This document shows positions 28,785 to 38,853 of a stretch of 64,000 nucleotides of DNA, piece by piece. The stretch is from an uncultured Pelagibacteraceae bacterium. GTDB taxonomy: Bacteria; Pseudomonadota; Alphaproteobacteria; Pelagibacterales; AG-422-B15. The stretch's first letter is position 1; each line of letters starts with the position of its first letter. The stretch lies in assembly GCA_902610585.1 (NCBI GenBank), contig CACLWE010000004.1:1-64000 (forward strand), written 5' to 3'. The position numbers and the translations under genes are program-made. The notes under the pieces were generated by a model. It made no database searches and was not told the DNA's origin. It was given only the letters and a program-made list of their open reading frames with translations.

Positions 28785-29456
28785 ATGAAGACACATGTAA
28801 TTGTTTTCCCAGGTTCGAACTGCGACAGAGATGTAGCTGTTGCAATTCAAAATATTATTGGCTCTTCGCCTGAAATGGTTTGGCATAAAGACTCGACAAT
28901 AAATCAATCAGATTTGATTGTTGTTCCAGGTGGGTTTTCTTATGGTGATTATTTGCGATGTGGCGCAATGGCGTCAACATCACCTATCATGAAAAGTGTG
29001 ATTGAAAATGCAAATAAAGGTGTGCCGGTAATGGGAATTTGTAATGGATTTCAAATTCTAATTGAAAGTGGTCTTCTTCAAGGTGCACTAATGAGAAATA
29101 GTAGTTTAAGTTTTATATGTCGCGACATAATAATTAAACCAACAAATACGAAAACCATATTTACTAATAAATCCACTATTTCGAAAATGCCAATAGCTCA
29201 CAACGAGGGAAATTATTTTGCTAACAGTAATCAGATAAAAGAAATAGAAGATAACGATCAAATTGCCTTCCAATACTGTGACGAAAATGGAGATATCAAT
29301 GCCCATTCAAATCCAAATGGATCAATAAATAATATTGCCGGGGTGTTCAACAAAAGCAAAAATGTACTAGGTATGATGCCCCACCCCGAAAGAGCAGCTG
29401 AAAGCATTCATGGGTGTGATGATGGAAGAAATATTTTTGAAAGTCTTCTAAGTTAA
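28785..29456 (+). CDS. purQ: Phosphoribosylformylglycinamidine synthase subunit PurQ (glutaminase)
   Basis: The class I glutamine amidotransferase component that supplies ammonia to PurL. The 223 residues show [11 protein letters not shown] at the N-terminus, the nucleophile elbow [10 protein letters not shown] with the catalytic cysteine, and the histidine/glutamate of the triad in MMPHPERA. Its start abuts the purS stop and its stop overlaps the purL start by one base, which implies coupled synthesis of complex partners. Confidence 0.97.
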   Translation: MKTHVIVFPGSNCDRDVAVAIQNIIGSSPEMVWHKDSTINQSDLIVVPGGFSYGDYLRCGAMASTSPIMKSVIENANKGVPVMGICNGFQILIESGLLQGALMRNSSLSFICRDIIIKPTNTKTIFTNKSTISKMPIAHNEGNYFANSNQIKEIEDNDQIAFQYCDENGDINAHSNPNGSINNIAGVFNKSKNVLGMMPHPERAAESIHGCDDGRNIFESLLS

Positions 29457-31654
29457 TGACTTCATCCAATTGGCATTTTGATACAGAAAAATCACTTGTA
29501 GAAAGTCACGGTCTTAAACTTGACGAGTTTGAAAAAATTGTTGAGGGACTTGGGCGTGAACCCAATCTTACTGAACTTGGAATATTTAGTGCAATGTGGA
29601 ATGAACATTGTTCCTATAAATCGTCTAAATATTGGCTAAAAAAATTACCAACCTCAGGGGAACGAGTTATTCAAGGACCAGGTGAAAACGCGGGTGTTGT
29701 TGATATCGACGATGGAGATGTTGCGGTTTTCAAAATGGAAAGTCATAATCATCCTTCATTTCTAGAGCCTTACCAAGGAGCTGCGACTGGTGTAGGGGGT
29801 ATTTTGAGAGATGTATTTACTATGGGCGCAAGACCTGTAGCAAACATGAATGCACTTCGATTTGGAGATCCCAATCATCCAAAAACAAAGCATTTAGTCT
29901 CAGGTGTTGTCGGTGGTATTGGTGGTTACGGAAATTGTATTGGAATTCCAACTGTAGGAGGTGAAGTAAATTTTCATCCATCGTATAACGGCAATATATT
30001 GGTTAATGCTATGACAGTTGGTATCGCAAAAAAAGATAAAATTTTCTATTCAGCGGCTGCAGGAATAGGAAATCCAGTAGTGTATGTTGGTTCAAAAACA
30101 GGTAGAGATGGTATTCATGGTGCAACAATGGCATCAGCTGAATTTGATGATGACTCTGAAGAAAAAAAACCCACTGTCCAAGTAGGCGATCCTTTTACTG
30201 AAAAACTATTACTTGAGGCTTGTCTAGAACTCATGAAAGAGGACGCAATTATAGCAATTCAAGATATGGGAGCTGCAGGTTTAACTTCATCATCAATTGA
30301 GATGGCATCCAAAGGAAATGTAGGGATTGATATAAATTTATCTAAGGTTCCTATGCGAGCGGCTAACATGACCGCCTACGAGCTCATGCTTTCAGAAAGT
30401 CAGGAAAGAATGCTAATGGTTATTCAGCCTAAAAAAGAGGAACTTGCCCGAAGCATTTTTAAAAAATGGGATCTTGAATTTGAAGTGATTGGTGAAGTTA
30501 CAGATACAAAAAAATTAATATTGCATATGGATGGTGAAGAGCAGGCAAGTATACCAATTAATATTTTGGTAGAGGATGCGCCAGAGTATCAGCGAGATTA
30601 TATTGTCAATGACCCTTCTCCCCTAATTAGTTTCGAAAGTAAGGATTTTGAAGATAAAGATATCATAAGCGATTTATTAAAAATGATCAGTCATCCAAAT
30701 TTATGCAGCAGAAAATGGATATGGGAACAATATGATCACATGGTTATGGCAGATACAGTTGTACGACCTGGTTCTGATGCATCTGTTGTCAGAGTGCATG
30801 GAACCAATAAAGGAATAGCGATCAGTACAGACTGTTCACCCACATACTGCAGACATAATCCATATGAAGGAGGAAAACATGCGGTTGTTGAAACTTGGCG
30901 TAATATTGTTGCATCCGGAGCTGAACCAATTGCAATTACAGATTGTATGAATTTTGGAAATCCTGAAAAGCCAGAAATCATGGGACAATTTGTAGAATGC
31001 ATTCGTGGCATGGGAGATGCTTGCAGTAAGCTTAATTATCCTGTCATTTCAGGGAATGTATCACTCTATAATGAAACTAATGGTGAAGGGATTTATCCTA
31101 CTCCCGCTATTGGTGGAGTTGGACTAATTAGAGATCTATCAAATACAATGACAATAGATCTTAAAAATGAGGGTAATGTTTTATACCTCATTGGGGAAAG
31201 CGATAATCATTTAGGCAATAGTCATTATCTCTCAATCATACAAAATAGAGAAGATGGTGGTACCCCTTCAATTAATTTGGATGATGAATTAAAAAATGGA
31301 AAATTCATTCTAAATTGCGTCGCTAAGAAATTACTGAAATCTGTTCATGATGTTGGTGAAGGTGGTGTTCTTGTTGCAATTGCTGAAATGTGCATCTCAG
31401 GTAAACAAGGTATAAAAATTGATATAACAAAAGATTTTCTTCACGGATTCTTTTTTGGTGAGGATCAAGCTAGGTACCTGGTTGAGGTCTCACAAAATAA
31501 ACTTGAACAACTAGAAATTGACGCAAGCAAGAGTGCGGTCAAAATAGAAAGAATTGGAGAAATTGGAGGAACTTCTATCTCAATTAATTCAATTGGAGAG
31601 GTTGAATTATCAAGCATAATTGACCACCATACAAAATGGTTCAATGAGTTTTGA
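29456..31654 (+). CDS. purL: Phosphoribosylformylglycinamidine synthase subunit PurL
   Basis: The ATP-dependent synthase that converts FGAR to FGAM. The 732-residue length is that of the small PurL requiring PurS and PurQ. Recognisable segments are [46 protein letters not shown], the [13 protein letters not shown] loop and the C-terminal-half repeat [17 protein letters not shown]. It is coupled to purQ by a TAATG junction. In many alphaproteobacteria bolA then grxD follow purL; here grxD follows directly. Confidence 0.98.
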   Translation: MTSSNWHFDTEKSLVESHGLKLDEFEKIVEGLGREPNLTELGIFSAMWNEHCSYKSSKYWLKKLPTSGERVIQGPGENAGVVDIDDGDVAVFKMESHNHPSFLEPYQGAATGVGGILRDVFTMGARPVANMNALRFGDPNHPKTKHLVSGVVGGIGGYGNCIGIPTVGGEVNFHPSYNGNILVNAMTVGIAKKDKIFYSAAAGIGNPVVYVGSKTGRDGIHGATMASAEFDDDSEEKKPTVQVGDPFTEKLLLEACLELMKEDAIIAIQDMGAAGLTSSSIEMASKGNVGIDINLSKVPMRAANMTAYELMLSESQERMLMVIQPKKEELARSIFKKWDLEFEVIGEVTDTKKLILHMDGEEQASIPINILVEDAPEYQRDYIVNDPSPLISFESKDFEDKDIISDLLKMISHPNLCSRKWIWEQYDHMVMADTVVRPGSDASVVRVHGTNKGIAISTDCSPTYCRHNPYEGGKHAVVETWRNIVASGAEPIAITDCMNFGNPEKPEIMGQFVECIRGMGDACSKLNYPVISGNVSLYNETNGEGIYPTPAIGGVGLIRDLSNTMTIDLKNEGNVLYLIGESDNHLGNSHYLSIIQNREDGGTPSINLDDELKNGKFILNCVAKKLLKSVHDVGEGGVLVAIAEMCISGKQGIKIDITKDFLHGFFFGEDQARYLVEVSQNKLEQLEIDASKSAVKIERIGEIGGTSISINSIGEVELSSIIDHHTKWFNEF

Positions 31655-31711
31655 CCTAAAGGGCTCAAAATTATTATTGAATAATTATAAAAAGCAGTTA
31701 ATTCTTCATTC

Positions 31712-32041
31712 ATGACTGATAAAGTACAAGATGAAATAAAAAACATTGTTGATCAAAACGATGTAGTTCTCTTCATGAAAGGAACAAAGAACCAGCCTCA
31801 ATGTGGTTTTTCGAATGCTGTTGTAAATACTCTTTCTTTTATGAACGTAAATTACAAAGACGTAAATATTTTGGAAAGTGACGAACTAAGACAAGGTATA
31901 AAAGATTTCACTAACTGGCCTACAATTCCACAACTTTACATTAAGGGCGAGTTTATTGGAGGATGCGATATTATTTTAGACATGCATAAAAGTGGAGAGT
32001 TAGCATCAGTTTTTGATACAAAAGGAATTACGCACGATTAG
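31712..32041 (+). CDS. grxD: Monothiol glutaredoxin (CGFS type)
   Basis: A Grx4/GrxD-type protein that carries or delivers [2Fe-2S] clusters with glutathione. The 109 residues include the active site C31-GFS after the conserved KGTKNQPQ, and then WPTIPQLYIKGEFIGGCDII with the glutathione-binding TIP and GG-D residues. It lies 57 bases after purL. Its usual partner BolA is not encoded between them. Its stop overlaps the convergent DUF2817 gene by four bases. GshA at the right end of the window can supply the glutathione needed for cluster binding. Confidence 0.95.
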   Translation: MTDKVQDEIKNIVDQNDVVLFMKGTKNQPQCGFSNAVVNTLSFMNVNYKDVNILESDELRQGIKDFTNWPTIPQLYIKGEFIGGCDIILDMHKSGELASVFDTKGITHD

Positions 32042-33144
32042 CCTATCGAAGTAAGATATTCGACTGCTCTATTAAATACAATCTTTCCTCGCGCAATTAA
32101 ACTTGCATGCCATTTTTTATTGTCTGGATTAAATGTAAGTAATAAATTATTTCTACTCCAATGTTTCATAATATCCAACGGATCATTGAGTTTATTATTT
32201 TGTGTCCATCTATTTTCAGCTCTTAAATTTTTAAAAACTGTTACAGGTCCGTAAGTTCCAAATTCTTGTGTAATTGTAAGCCACTTAATAGATGGAAATT
32301 CAGATGAAATTCCAGAGTGAATGTCACCTGTTACGTGATAGCCCACTCCCTTATTTGGATCCAGCGGCGCTATATGACTTCCATATAAATTTTTCAGCAA
32401 TTCATAATCAACTTCATTAATTTGGTCTGAAATTAAAATAGTATCGTAACCAGATTTACCAAGCCCAGTGTGCAAATCGATACCAAATATCATTTGAGTT
32501 TCTTTTAAGTTTTTTCTCAACCAATCAATTAATAATTTAGGACCTTTTTGAAGTTTATTACCCCCATACTGCAGGCTGGAAGGCCTTGTGTACTGACCTT
32601 GAGCAAACCATTGCTTGAAATTAGTGAAACCATATTTCAAAATTAATTTTATTCCATCTATATAAAAGGATAATTCAAATTTTTTTGGTATTGTATTTGG
32701 ATTTAAAAATTCATCTATTTTTTTGTAGCCATCGGGCTCACCGCTATGCGTGTTAATAAAATTTCTATTCATATCAACATTGTTTTCATTGACTCTTCGG
32801 TGCCAAGCCATGCCAAAAGGATTAATAATATGTACGAAAATTATGCAATAATCTTCAATTAGTTTTTGACTCTTTAACATATCAATAACTGAAAGTTGTA
32901 TAGCTGAACCGGCAAAACCCTCAACACCGTGTATACCAGAGGTATATAACAATAATTTACTACTTGTTAAAGATCCAAGAACTGCGATATCTATTGTGAG
33001 ATCCTCTCCATCAGGACCTACTAAATCTAATGATAAGCTATCACGTTGAACTTGATGACCCAGTGACTCAAGTTGGTTAACAGACTCATTAAACCGTTTC
33101 TTAGCTTCAGTATAAGATTTGGAAAACCAGTGCGATGCACTCAT
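32038..33144 (-). CDS. DUF2817 protein, M14-like metallopeptidase fold
   Basis: A 368-residue cytosolic protein of the DUF2817 family, related to M14 carboxypeptidases and succinylglutamate desuccinylases. The probable zinc ligands are H and E in SGIHGVEGFAGSA and the histidine in GIDLHTGLGKSG. The NPFGMAWHRRVNENNVDMNRNF stretch contains the substrate-carboxylate arginines usual in the clan. No signal peptide is visible. The substrate is unknown; a small amide or peptide is likely. It lies eight bases upstream of rpsD, all in minus orientation. Confidence 0.8.
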   Translation of the reverse strand: MSASHWFSKSYTEAKKRFNESVNQLESLGHQVQRDSLSLDLVGPDGEDLTIDIAVLGSLTSSKLLLYTSGIHGVEGFAGSAIQLSVIDMLKSQKLIEDYCIIFVHIINPFGMAWHRRVNENNVDMNRNFINTHSGEPDGYKKIDEFLNPNTIPKKFELSFYIDGIKLILKYGFTNFKQWFAQGQYTRPSSLQYGGNKLQKGPKLLIDWLRKNLKETQMIFGIDLHTGLGKSGYDTILISDQINEVDYELLKNLYGSHIAPLDPNKGVGYHVTGDIHSGISSEFPSIKWLTITQEFGTYGPVTVFKNLRAENRWTQNNKLNDPLDIMKHWSRNNLLLTFNPDNKKWHASLIARGKIVFNRAVEYLTSIG

Positions 33145-33151
33145 TTTAATA

Positions 33152-33769
33152 TTATCGAGAGTAATACTCGATAACTAGTTTCGGATCCATTTGAGTTGCA
33201 TATGGAACTTCAGCAAACTGAGGTGTTCTTACAAAAGTTGAAGAACATTTTTTTTCATCAACTGTAATGTATCCTGGGATGTCTCTTTCCTGGCTTTTCA
33301 TTGACTCAACTACTAATGCCATCTCTTTAGATTTATTTTTGACTTCGACAACATCACCTTCTTTAAGAAGACAGCTTGCAATATTAACTCTTTTTCCATT
33401 AACTTTGACATGTCCATGATTAATAAATTGTCTAGCAGCAAATACAGTAGGTACAAACTTCGATCGATAAACAATAGTATCAAGTCTGCGTTCTAAAATA
33501 GCAATTAAGTTTTCACCTGAATCACCTTTTTGTCTAATAGCCTCTTTATAACAATTACGGAATTGTCTTTCGTTGAGGTTTCCATAGTAACCTTTTAGCT
33601 TTTGCTTAGCATTTAACTGAACACCATAATCAGACAATTTACCTGTATGCTTTTGTCCATGCTGGCCGGGTCTGTATTTTCTTAGGTTGAATGGGCTTTT
33701 TGGTCTGCCCCATAGGTTAACACTCAGACGTCTATCTATTTTATGTTTTTGCGCAACTCTTTTTGTCAT
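33152..33769 (-). CDS. rpsD: 30S ribosomal protein S4
   Basis: A primary 16S rRNA-binding protein. The 205 residues begin [20 protein letters not shown] and have the [19 protein letters not shown]-terminal part. The S4 RNA-binding domain ([36 protein letters not shown]) follows. The N-terminal zinc cysteines are absent, so it is the C-minus form. As in many alphaproteobacteria it is solitary rather than in the rpoA operon. A near-consensus promoter lies just upstream. Confidence 0.98.
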   Translation of the reverse strand: MTKRVAQKHKIDRRLSVNLWGRPKSPFNLRKYRPGQHGQKHTGKLSDYGVQLNAKQKLKGYYGNLNERQFRNCYKEAIRQKGDSGENLIAILERRLDTIVYRSKFVPTVFAARQFINHGHVKVNGKRVNIASCLLKEGDVVEVKNKSKEMALVVESMKSQERDIPGYITVDEKKCSSTFVRTPQFAEVPYATQMDPKLVIEYYSR

Positions 33770-33785
33770 ATTTGATGATCCGTGG

Positions 33786-33813
33786 TTTATACTGGTTTCC
33801 TCGCCAATGTCAA
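33786..33813 (-). promoter_or_regulatory. Sigma70 promoter for rpsD
   Basis: The minus strand shows TTGACA, 16 bases, then TATAAA in the 53-base gap after the TrmJ-like gene. The predicted start is about 10 bases before the rpsD ATG, so the leader would be very short. This is close to full consensus but not experimentally supported. Confidence 0.7.
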
Positions 33814-33822
33814 ACCTGAAAG

Positions 33823-34560
33823 CTAAATTTCCTTAGTTTTTCTATATTCTGTAAGCACTGTCACAACCCCTCTAAGTGTTGCTATCTCACGTTCACTGAG
33901 ATCAGCACGATGAAAGATATTTCTTAGATTTTGCTTCATTTTTGGCATTTTTTCTTCAGGTTGAAAAAAACCTCTAGATTCAAGCTCTTCTTCTAAATGA
34001 TCAAAAAAATACATCAGATCATTCTGACTTCCATGAGGCTCAGAATTCTTATCAACCAACTGCTCCGTTTTAAATACTTTAGAAAATAATGAATAACAAA
34101 ATACATTGACTGCATGAGATAAATTAAGAGATGTAAAATTTTCATGCGTATCAATAGTCACACATTTTGTTATAAGTGACAAATGATCATTTGTAAGTCC
34201 CGAAGCTTCGCCGCCAAAAACAACACCGATACTATCATTAATTTTCTGTTCTTTTATTTCACCGATAATTTTAGAATTGTCACTAAATTGTTTACTCATA
34301 TCTCTTAGACGTGCTGTGTAGCCAATTGAATAATTGGAGTCACTCAACGCCTCTCGAAGAGAGCTATATACTTTGATATTTTCAACTATGTTCTTAGCAT
34401 CTACAGCTACAGCAAGTGCTTTTTCTGATGGCCATTCGAGTTTAGGTGATACAAGTCTTAAACTGGTGAAACCAAAATTGTACATAGAGCGAGCAACAAG
34501 ACCGACATTTTCAGGTAATTGAGTATCAACAAGAATAATTGAAATTTTATCAAAATTCAT
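33823..34560 (-). CDS. trmJ: TrmJ-like RNA 2'-O-methyltransferase (SPOUT family)
   Basis: Probably modifies position 32 of tRNAs. The 245-residue protein begins [21 protein letters not shown], the SpoU motif 1. It has [12 protein letters not shown] as motif 2 and [18 protein letters not shown] as motif 3. The C-terminal helical extension ([15 protein letters not shown] through [13 protein letters not shown]) matches TrmJ dimers rather than TrmL. It lies six bases after cimA in the long minus-strand run from nadE to rpsD. The exact site specificity is inferred from the family. Confidence 0.88.
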   Translation of the reverse strand: MNFDKISIILVDTQLPENVGLVARSMYNFGFTSLRLVSPKLEWPSEKALAVAVDAKNIVENIKVYSSLREALSDSNYSIGYTARLRDMSKQFSDNSKIIGEIKEQKINDSIGVVFGGEASGLTNDHLSLITKCVTIDTHENFTSLNLSHAVNVFCYSLFSKVFKTEQLVDKNSEPHGSQNDLMYFFDHLEEELESRGFFQPEEKMPKMKQNLRNIFHRADLSEREIATLRGVVTVLTEYRKTKEI

Positions 34561-34566
34561 TTGAAT

Positions 34567-36159
34567 TTAAACTTTTACTTGTTCTTTCATTAATTTAAAT
34601 TCAACACTATCAATAAGTGCTCTAAAAGATGCTTCAATAATATTTTCTGAAACACCTATCGTGTACCAACTTTTCTTATTTGCATCAGAACTTTCAATTG
34701 AAACTCGAGTTATCGCATCTGTACCCGTATTGAGAATTCGAACCTTATAATCAATTAATGATAAATCGTTTATGTGCTCAGCATAACGGCTTGACTTAAA
34801 ATTATTTCGAAGGGCATTATCCAATGCGTTGACTGGACCAACTCCTTTACCGGCACCAATAATTTCATCATTATCAATTTTTAATTTCACAGAAGCTTCT
34901 GACATGGTCTGCCCCTCTTCACCTGAATTTTGTACATTCACATTAAAACTAATTACTTCAAAATATTCTGGCATTTTGCCAAGTACTTTATTAACAAGAA
35001 TTTCAAAAGAAGCATCGGCCCCATCGTAAGAGTATCCATTAAATTCTCTTTCTTTTACTCGATCTAAGATTTTTTGAATTGTCTTATCGTCTTCATTAAC
35101 TTCTATTCCTGCTGATTTTAACTTTGATAAAATATTAGATTTTCCTGATTGTTCAGAGATGATAATTTGCCTTTGATTGCCCACAAGTTCTGGATTGATG
35201 TGTTCGTAAGTCTTTGGATCTTTATTGACAGCAGAAACATGTAATCCACCCTTATGTGCAAAAGCAGAAGAGCCAACATAAGGCGCTGTTCGATTTGGGA
35301 CTCTGTTTAAGATTTCATCAAGGAGCCTTGAAAGCTCGGTTAAAAGATTAAGTCGTTCTCTATTAATTGATAAGTCAAATTTTTGTTCAAATTCATTTTT
35401 GAAAGCAAATGTTGGCAAAAGTGAAATCAGATTGGCATTTCCACATCTCTCACCTAAACCATTTATCGTGCCCTGAATCTGTCTTGCACCCGCTCTTACA
35501 GCAGCAAGAGTATTGGCGACTGCATTACCTGTGTCATTATGTGCATGAATTCCAAGATGATCTCCTGAAATTTCTTTAGAAACTTTTGATACGATATCTT
35601 CAACTTCATGCGGGAGGGTTCCTCCATTCGTGTCACAGAGAACAAGCCAACGTGCGCCATTTGACTTTGCAGCTTTAAGACAGTCAATTGCATAATTTGG
35701 ATTAGATTTGTAACCATCAAAAAAATGTTCAGCATCGAAATGCACTTCTTTTTTCGTTTTTGCTAAAAATTTTACCGACTCTCCAATATTTTCTAAATTT
35801 TCCTCATTTGTAATTCCCAGTGCAAGATCAACATGGAAATCCCAAGATTTTCCAACAACACATGCTGATGGCGCATTAATATTTATCATTGCAGCTAAAC
35901 CAGGATCATTTTCTGCACTGCGACCGGATTTTTTTGTCATGCCAAACGCGGTAAACATTGAGTTTTTAAATTTTAAATTTTCATTAAAAAACTTAGTATC
36001 AGTTGAGTTTGCTCCTGGCCATCCACCCTCAATATAGTCAACACCAAGCTCATCTAATTTTTTTGCGAGAAGCTTTTTTTCATCAACATTAAAATCAACA
36101 CCGTAAGTTTGAGCTCCATCTCTAAGAGTCGTATCAAATATGTATAGTTTTTCTTTCAC
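34567..36159 (-). CDS. cimA: (R)-citramalate synthase
   Basis: Condenses pyruvate and acetyl-CoA to citramalate, giving a threonine-independent route to isoleucine. The 530-residue protein starts with the HMGL-like signature YIFDTTLRDGAQTYGVDFNV, which reads QTYG where isopropylmalate synthases have QSPG. It also has YIEGGWPGANSTD, the metal histidines in GIHAHNDTGNAVANTLAAV, and a C-terminal LeuA allosteric-type domain. These features favour CimA over LeuA. Its start abuts the cysS stop with no spacer. Confidence 0.93.
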   Translation of the reverse strand: MKEKLYIFDTTLRDGAQTYGVDFNVDEKKLLAKKLDELGVDYIEGGWPGANSTDTKFFNENLKFKNSMFTAFGMTKKSGRSAENDPGLAAMININAPSACVVGKSWDFHVDLALGITNEENLENIGESVKFLAKTKKEVHFDAEHFFDGYKSNPNYAIDCLKAAKSNGARWLVLCDTNGGTLPHEVEDIVSKVSKEISGDHLGIHAHNDTGNAVANTLAAVRAGARQIQGTINGLGERCGNANLISLLPTFAFKNEFEQKFDLSINRERLNLLTELSRLLDEILNRVPNRTAPYVGSSAFAHKGGLHVSAVNKDPKTYEHINPELVGNQRQIIISEQSGKSNILSKLKSAGIEVNEDDKTIQKILDRVKEREFNGYSYDGADASFEILVNKVLGKMPEYFEVISFNVNVQNSGEEGQTMSEASVKLKIDNDEIIGAGKGVGPVNALDNALRNNFKSSRYAEHINDLSLIDYKVRILNTGTDAITRVSIESSDANKKSWYTIGVSENIIEASFRALIDSVEFKLMKEQVKV

Positions 36160-37524
36160 TTACTTAACTTTCCAAGTTGTTTCATCGCCTTGATCTTCAA
36201 GGATGACTCCCATTTTGTCTAACTCATCTCGGATCCTATCAGCATCATCAAAGTTCTTGTTTGATCGTGCCTCATTTCTTTGAGCAATAAGCAACTTAAC
36301 TTGAGCAGTATTAATATTTAAATTTTCCTTTTTCCAGGAGAGCCATTCAGATGGCTTTTCATTTAAAAGTCCAAGCATATTTGCTGAATATATAAAATTG
36401 CTTACTAAGTCTTTATCACCTGATTGGCAGTCTTTAAATTTTTGATGAAGCAGGCTAATAGCTTTTGGTGTATTCATATCATCCAATAATGTTTCCATAA
36501 TTTCATTATCATTGCCTGCATCTTTTAGTTCACCATTATTAAAATTACTCAAGAATGTGTACCATTTATCTAATGTTTTTTTACTTTCATTGAGGTTATC
36601 CCTGGTCCAATTCAGAGGTTGTCTGTAGTGAGTTGATATCATAGTAAGCCTAATAACTTCCCCTTGGAAACTGTCTTTTAACTCATTTACAGTTACAAAA
36701 TTACCATCAGACTTTGACATTTTATTACCTTCAACAGTGACAAAGCCATTGTGAACCCAATAATTTGCAAATTTGTTGTTATTTGCACACTCACTTTGAG
36801 CAATTTCATTCTCATGATGTGGAAATATTAAATCTTGGCCTCCTCCATGAATATCAAAATTTTCCCCTAAAAGTTTTTCACTCATTGCAGAGCACTCAAT
36901 GTGCCAGCCAGGTCTCCCATCTCCCCATGGACTTTTCCAACTGGGCTCATCTTCTTTTGAAGGTTTCCATAATACAAAGTCAGTCCCTTCTTTTTTATAA
37001 CTTTCTACACCTACACGCGAACCAGCAACCATTTCATCTAAATTCTTACCAGAAAGTTTTCCATATTCTTTAAATTTATTTGAAGAAAAAAGAACATTAC
37101 CATCCGCTACATATGCAAACTCTTTTGATATGAGTTTTTCAATCAACTCGATCATCTCAGGTATATGTTCGGTTGCTCTTGGCTCAAATGTAGGTTTTAA
37201 AGCACCAATATATTTCGCATCGTCATGAAAATAATTAATTGTCTTTTCTGTAAGTATTCCAATGTCTTCATTTTGATTTCTTGCTGCGTGTATAATTTTA
37301 TCATCAACGTCAGTGATATTTCTTACATAAGTTACATTTTCACTACCATAAATCTTTTGGAGTAATCGAAATAAAATATCAAACACTATAACTGGTCGAG
37401 CATTGCCTACATGTGCATAATCGTAAACAGTTGGCCCACAAACGTACATTCGTACATTATTTGGATCAATGGGTTCAAACTTCTTTTTTGAATTGGTAAA
37501 TGTATCGTAAAGCATCAAGTCCAT
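36160..37524 (-). CDS. cysS: Cysteine--tRNA ligase
   Basis: A class I aminoacyl-tRNA synthetase of 454 residues. Visible features are the zinc cysteine and HIGH-equivalent in CGPTVYDYAHVGNARP, the RPGWHIECSAMS metal ligands, HHENEIAQSE and the KMSKS loop (NKMSKSDGNFVTV). The C-terminal part is short but complete, with RNEARSNKNFDDADRIRDEL. It is joined without spacer to gltX upstream and cimA downstream, an unusual housekeeping mini-operon. Confidence 0.98.
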   Translation of the reverse strand: MDLMLYDTFTNSKKKFEPIDPNNVRMYVCGPTVYDYAHVGNARPVIVFDILFRLLQKIYGSENVTYVRNITDVDDKIIHAARNQNEDIGILTEKTINYFHDDAKYIGALKPTFEPRATEHIPEMIELIEKLISKEFAYVADGNVLFSSNKFKEYGKLSGKNLDEMVAGSRVGVESYKKEGTDFVLWKPSKEDEPSWKSPWGDGRPGWHIECSAMSEKLLGENFDIHGGGQDLIFPHHENEIAQSECANNNKFANYWVHNGFVTVEGNKMSKSDGNFVTVNELKDSFQGEVIRLTMISTHYRQPLNWTRDNLNESKKTLDKWYTFLSNFNNGELKDAGNDNEIMETLLDDMNTPKAISLLHQKFKDCQSGDKDLVSNFIYSANMLGLLNEKPSEWLSWKKENLNINTAQVKLLIAQRNEARSNKNFDDADRIRDELDKMGVILEDQGDETTWKVK

Positions 37525-38853
37525 TTAAGTCTTTATCCTCTCAACAATTTTGTCTCTACCAATTAGTTGTATGAGAAGCTTCATTTCTGGACCATGTGTC
37601 AGTCCTGTGAATGCTACTCGCAATGGAAGAAACAATTCTTTACCCTTGCGTCCTGTTTTTTCTTTTATGGCATTCGTCCAAATGGTCCAAGTATCATCAT
37701 TCCACGGTTCCTCTGGTATTAACTCTAATGCTAATTTTATGTAATCTTTATCATCAGACTCAGCAGGCTTGCTGTTAAATACAATGTCAGTCCAAGAAGA
37801 TATTTCTTCAACAGTTTCCAAATTACCTTTTATGGTGTCCCAAAACTTTTTATCAATATTTTCGTCAATCTCAGTAAGTCTTGATTGAATTTCTTCATAA
37901 TCAAATTTTTGGACTTGTTTTTTGTTAAGCGCCTTTAGGACATCAATTTCGATGCGTCCTGGTGATGTTGAAATTGTCTCAAGTTTAAATTCTTCAATGA
38001 TTTGTTTGATCCCACTCTTTAGTTCAATTGAATTTGAAGTTCCAATCGTTGCTAGTAAGCTGAGAATTGAGATAGGCTCAATATTATCTTTTCTGAAACT
38101 ATCGATTGATATTACATTGTCTCTTTTTGATAGTTTGTCTCCTGTAGATGCCTTTAAAAGGGCATGATGCGCAAATGAAATTTTATTTTCATCCAATGCA
38201 TTTATGATTTCAATTTGTACAGCAGTATTACTAGTGTGATCATCCCCTCTAATTACATTAGTAATATTGTAATCAATATCATCTACGGCAGAACTGAATG
38301 TATAAAGTGGAACACCATCTTCTCGAAACAAAACTGGATCTGATAAGCTTGTTAAATCAATATCAATTTCACCCTTTAATAAATCATTCCATTTCATGCG
38401 TTCTGTTTGAAGAAGAAATCGCCAATGAGGTTTTCTTCCATCATTCTCATAATCTTTTATTTGTTGCTCCGTTAACTTTAATGCAGAACGGTCATACACT
38501 TGCTTTCCACCGGCAGCCATCTGAAGCTTTCTTTTTCTCTCAAGTTCCTCAGGGGTTTCATAGCAAGCATATATCCTGCCATCAGATTTTAATTTTTCAA
38601 ATTGCTCTTTATATCTTTCAAATCTAGAAGATTGATTAAAAGTCTCATCATAGTCTATTCCTAGCCACTCCAAATCATAATTTATTTGAGAAATGTATTC
38701 ATCTTTTGACCTCTCTTGATCAGTATCATCAATTCGAAGAATAAATTTTCCACCACTATTTTTAGCATACAACCAATTTATGAGGGCTGTTCTGATATTA
38801 CCCAAGTGCAATAATCCTGTTGGACTAGGGGCAAATCTTGTTATCGTTGTCAT
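37525..38853 (-). CDS. gltX: Glutamate--tRNA ligase
   Basis: A class I synthetase that charges tRNA-Glu. The 442-residue chain carries the HIGH-type motif RFAPSPTGLLHLGNIRTAL, the NVIRGDDHTSNTA segment and the KMSKS-type GDKLSKRDNVIS. The ATP site and Rossmann fold are intact. It is somewhat divergent and short in the anticodon domain (family near 460-470), and alphaproteobacteria often carry two gltX copies, one of which may charge tRNA-Gln for amidation. It abuts nadE and cysS with no spacer. Confidence 0.93.
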   Translation of the reverse strand: MTTITRFAPSPTGLLHLGNIRTALINWLYAKNSGGKFILRIDDTDQERSKDEYISQINYDLEWLGIDYDETFNQSSRFERYKEQFEKLKSDGRIYACYETPEELERKRKLQMAAGGKQVYDRSALKLTEQQIKDYENDGRKPHWRFLLQTERMKWNDLLKGEIDIDLTSLSDPVLFREDGVPLYTFSSAVDDIDYNITNVIRGDDHTSNTAVQIEIINALDENKISFAHHALLKASTGDKLSKRDNVISIDSFRKDNIEPISILSLLATIGTSNSIELKSGIKQIIEEFKLETISTSPGRIEIDVLKALNKKQVQKFDYEEIQSRLTEIDENIDKKFWDTIKGNLETVEEISSWTDIVFNSKPAESDDKDYIKLALELIPEEPWNDDTWTIWTNAIKEKTGRKGKELFLPLRVAFTGLTHGPEMKLLIQLIGRDKIVERIKT

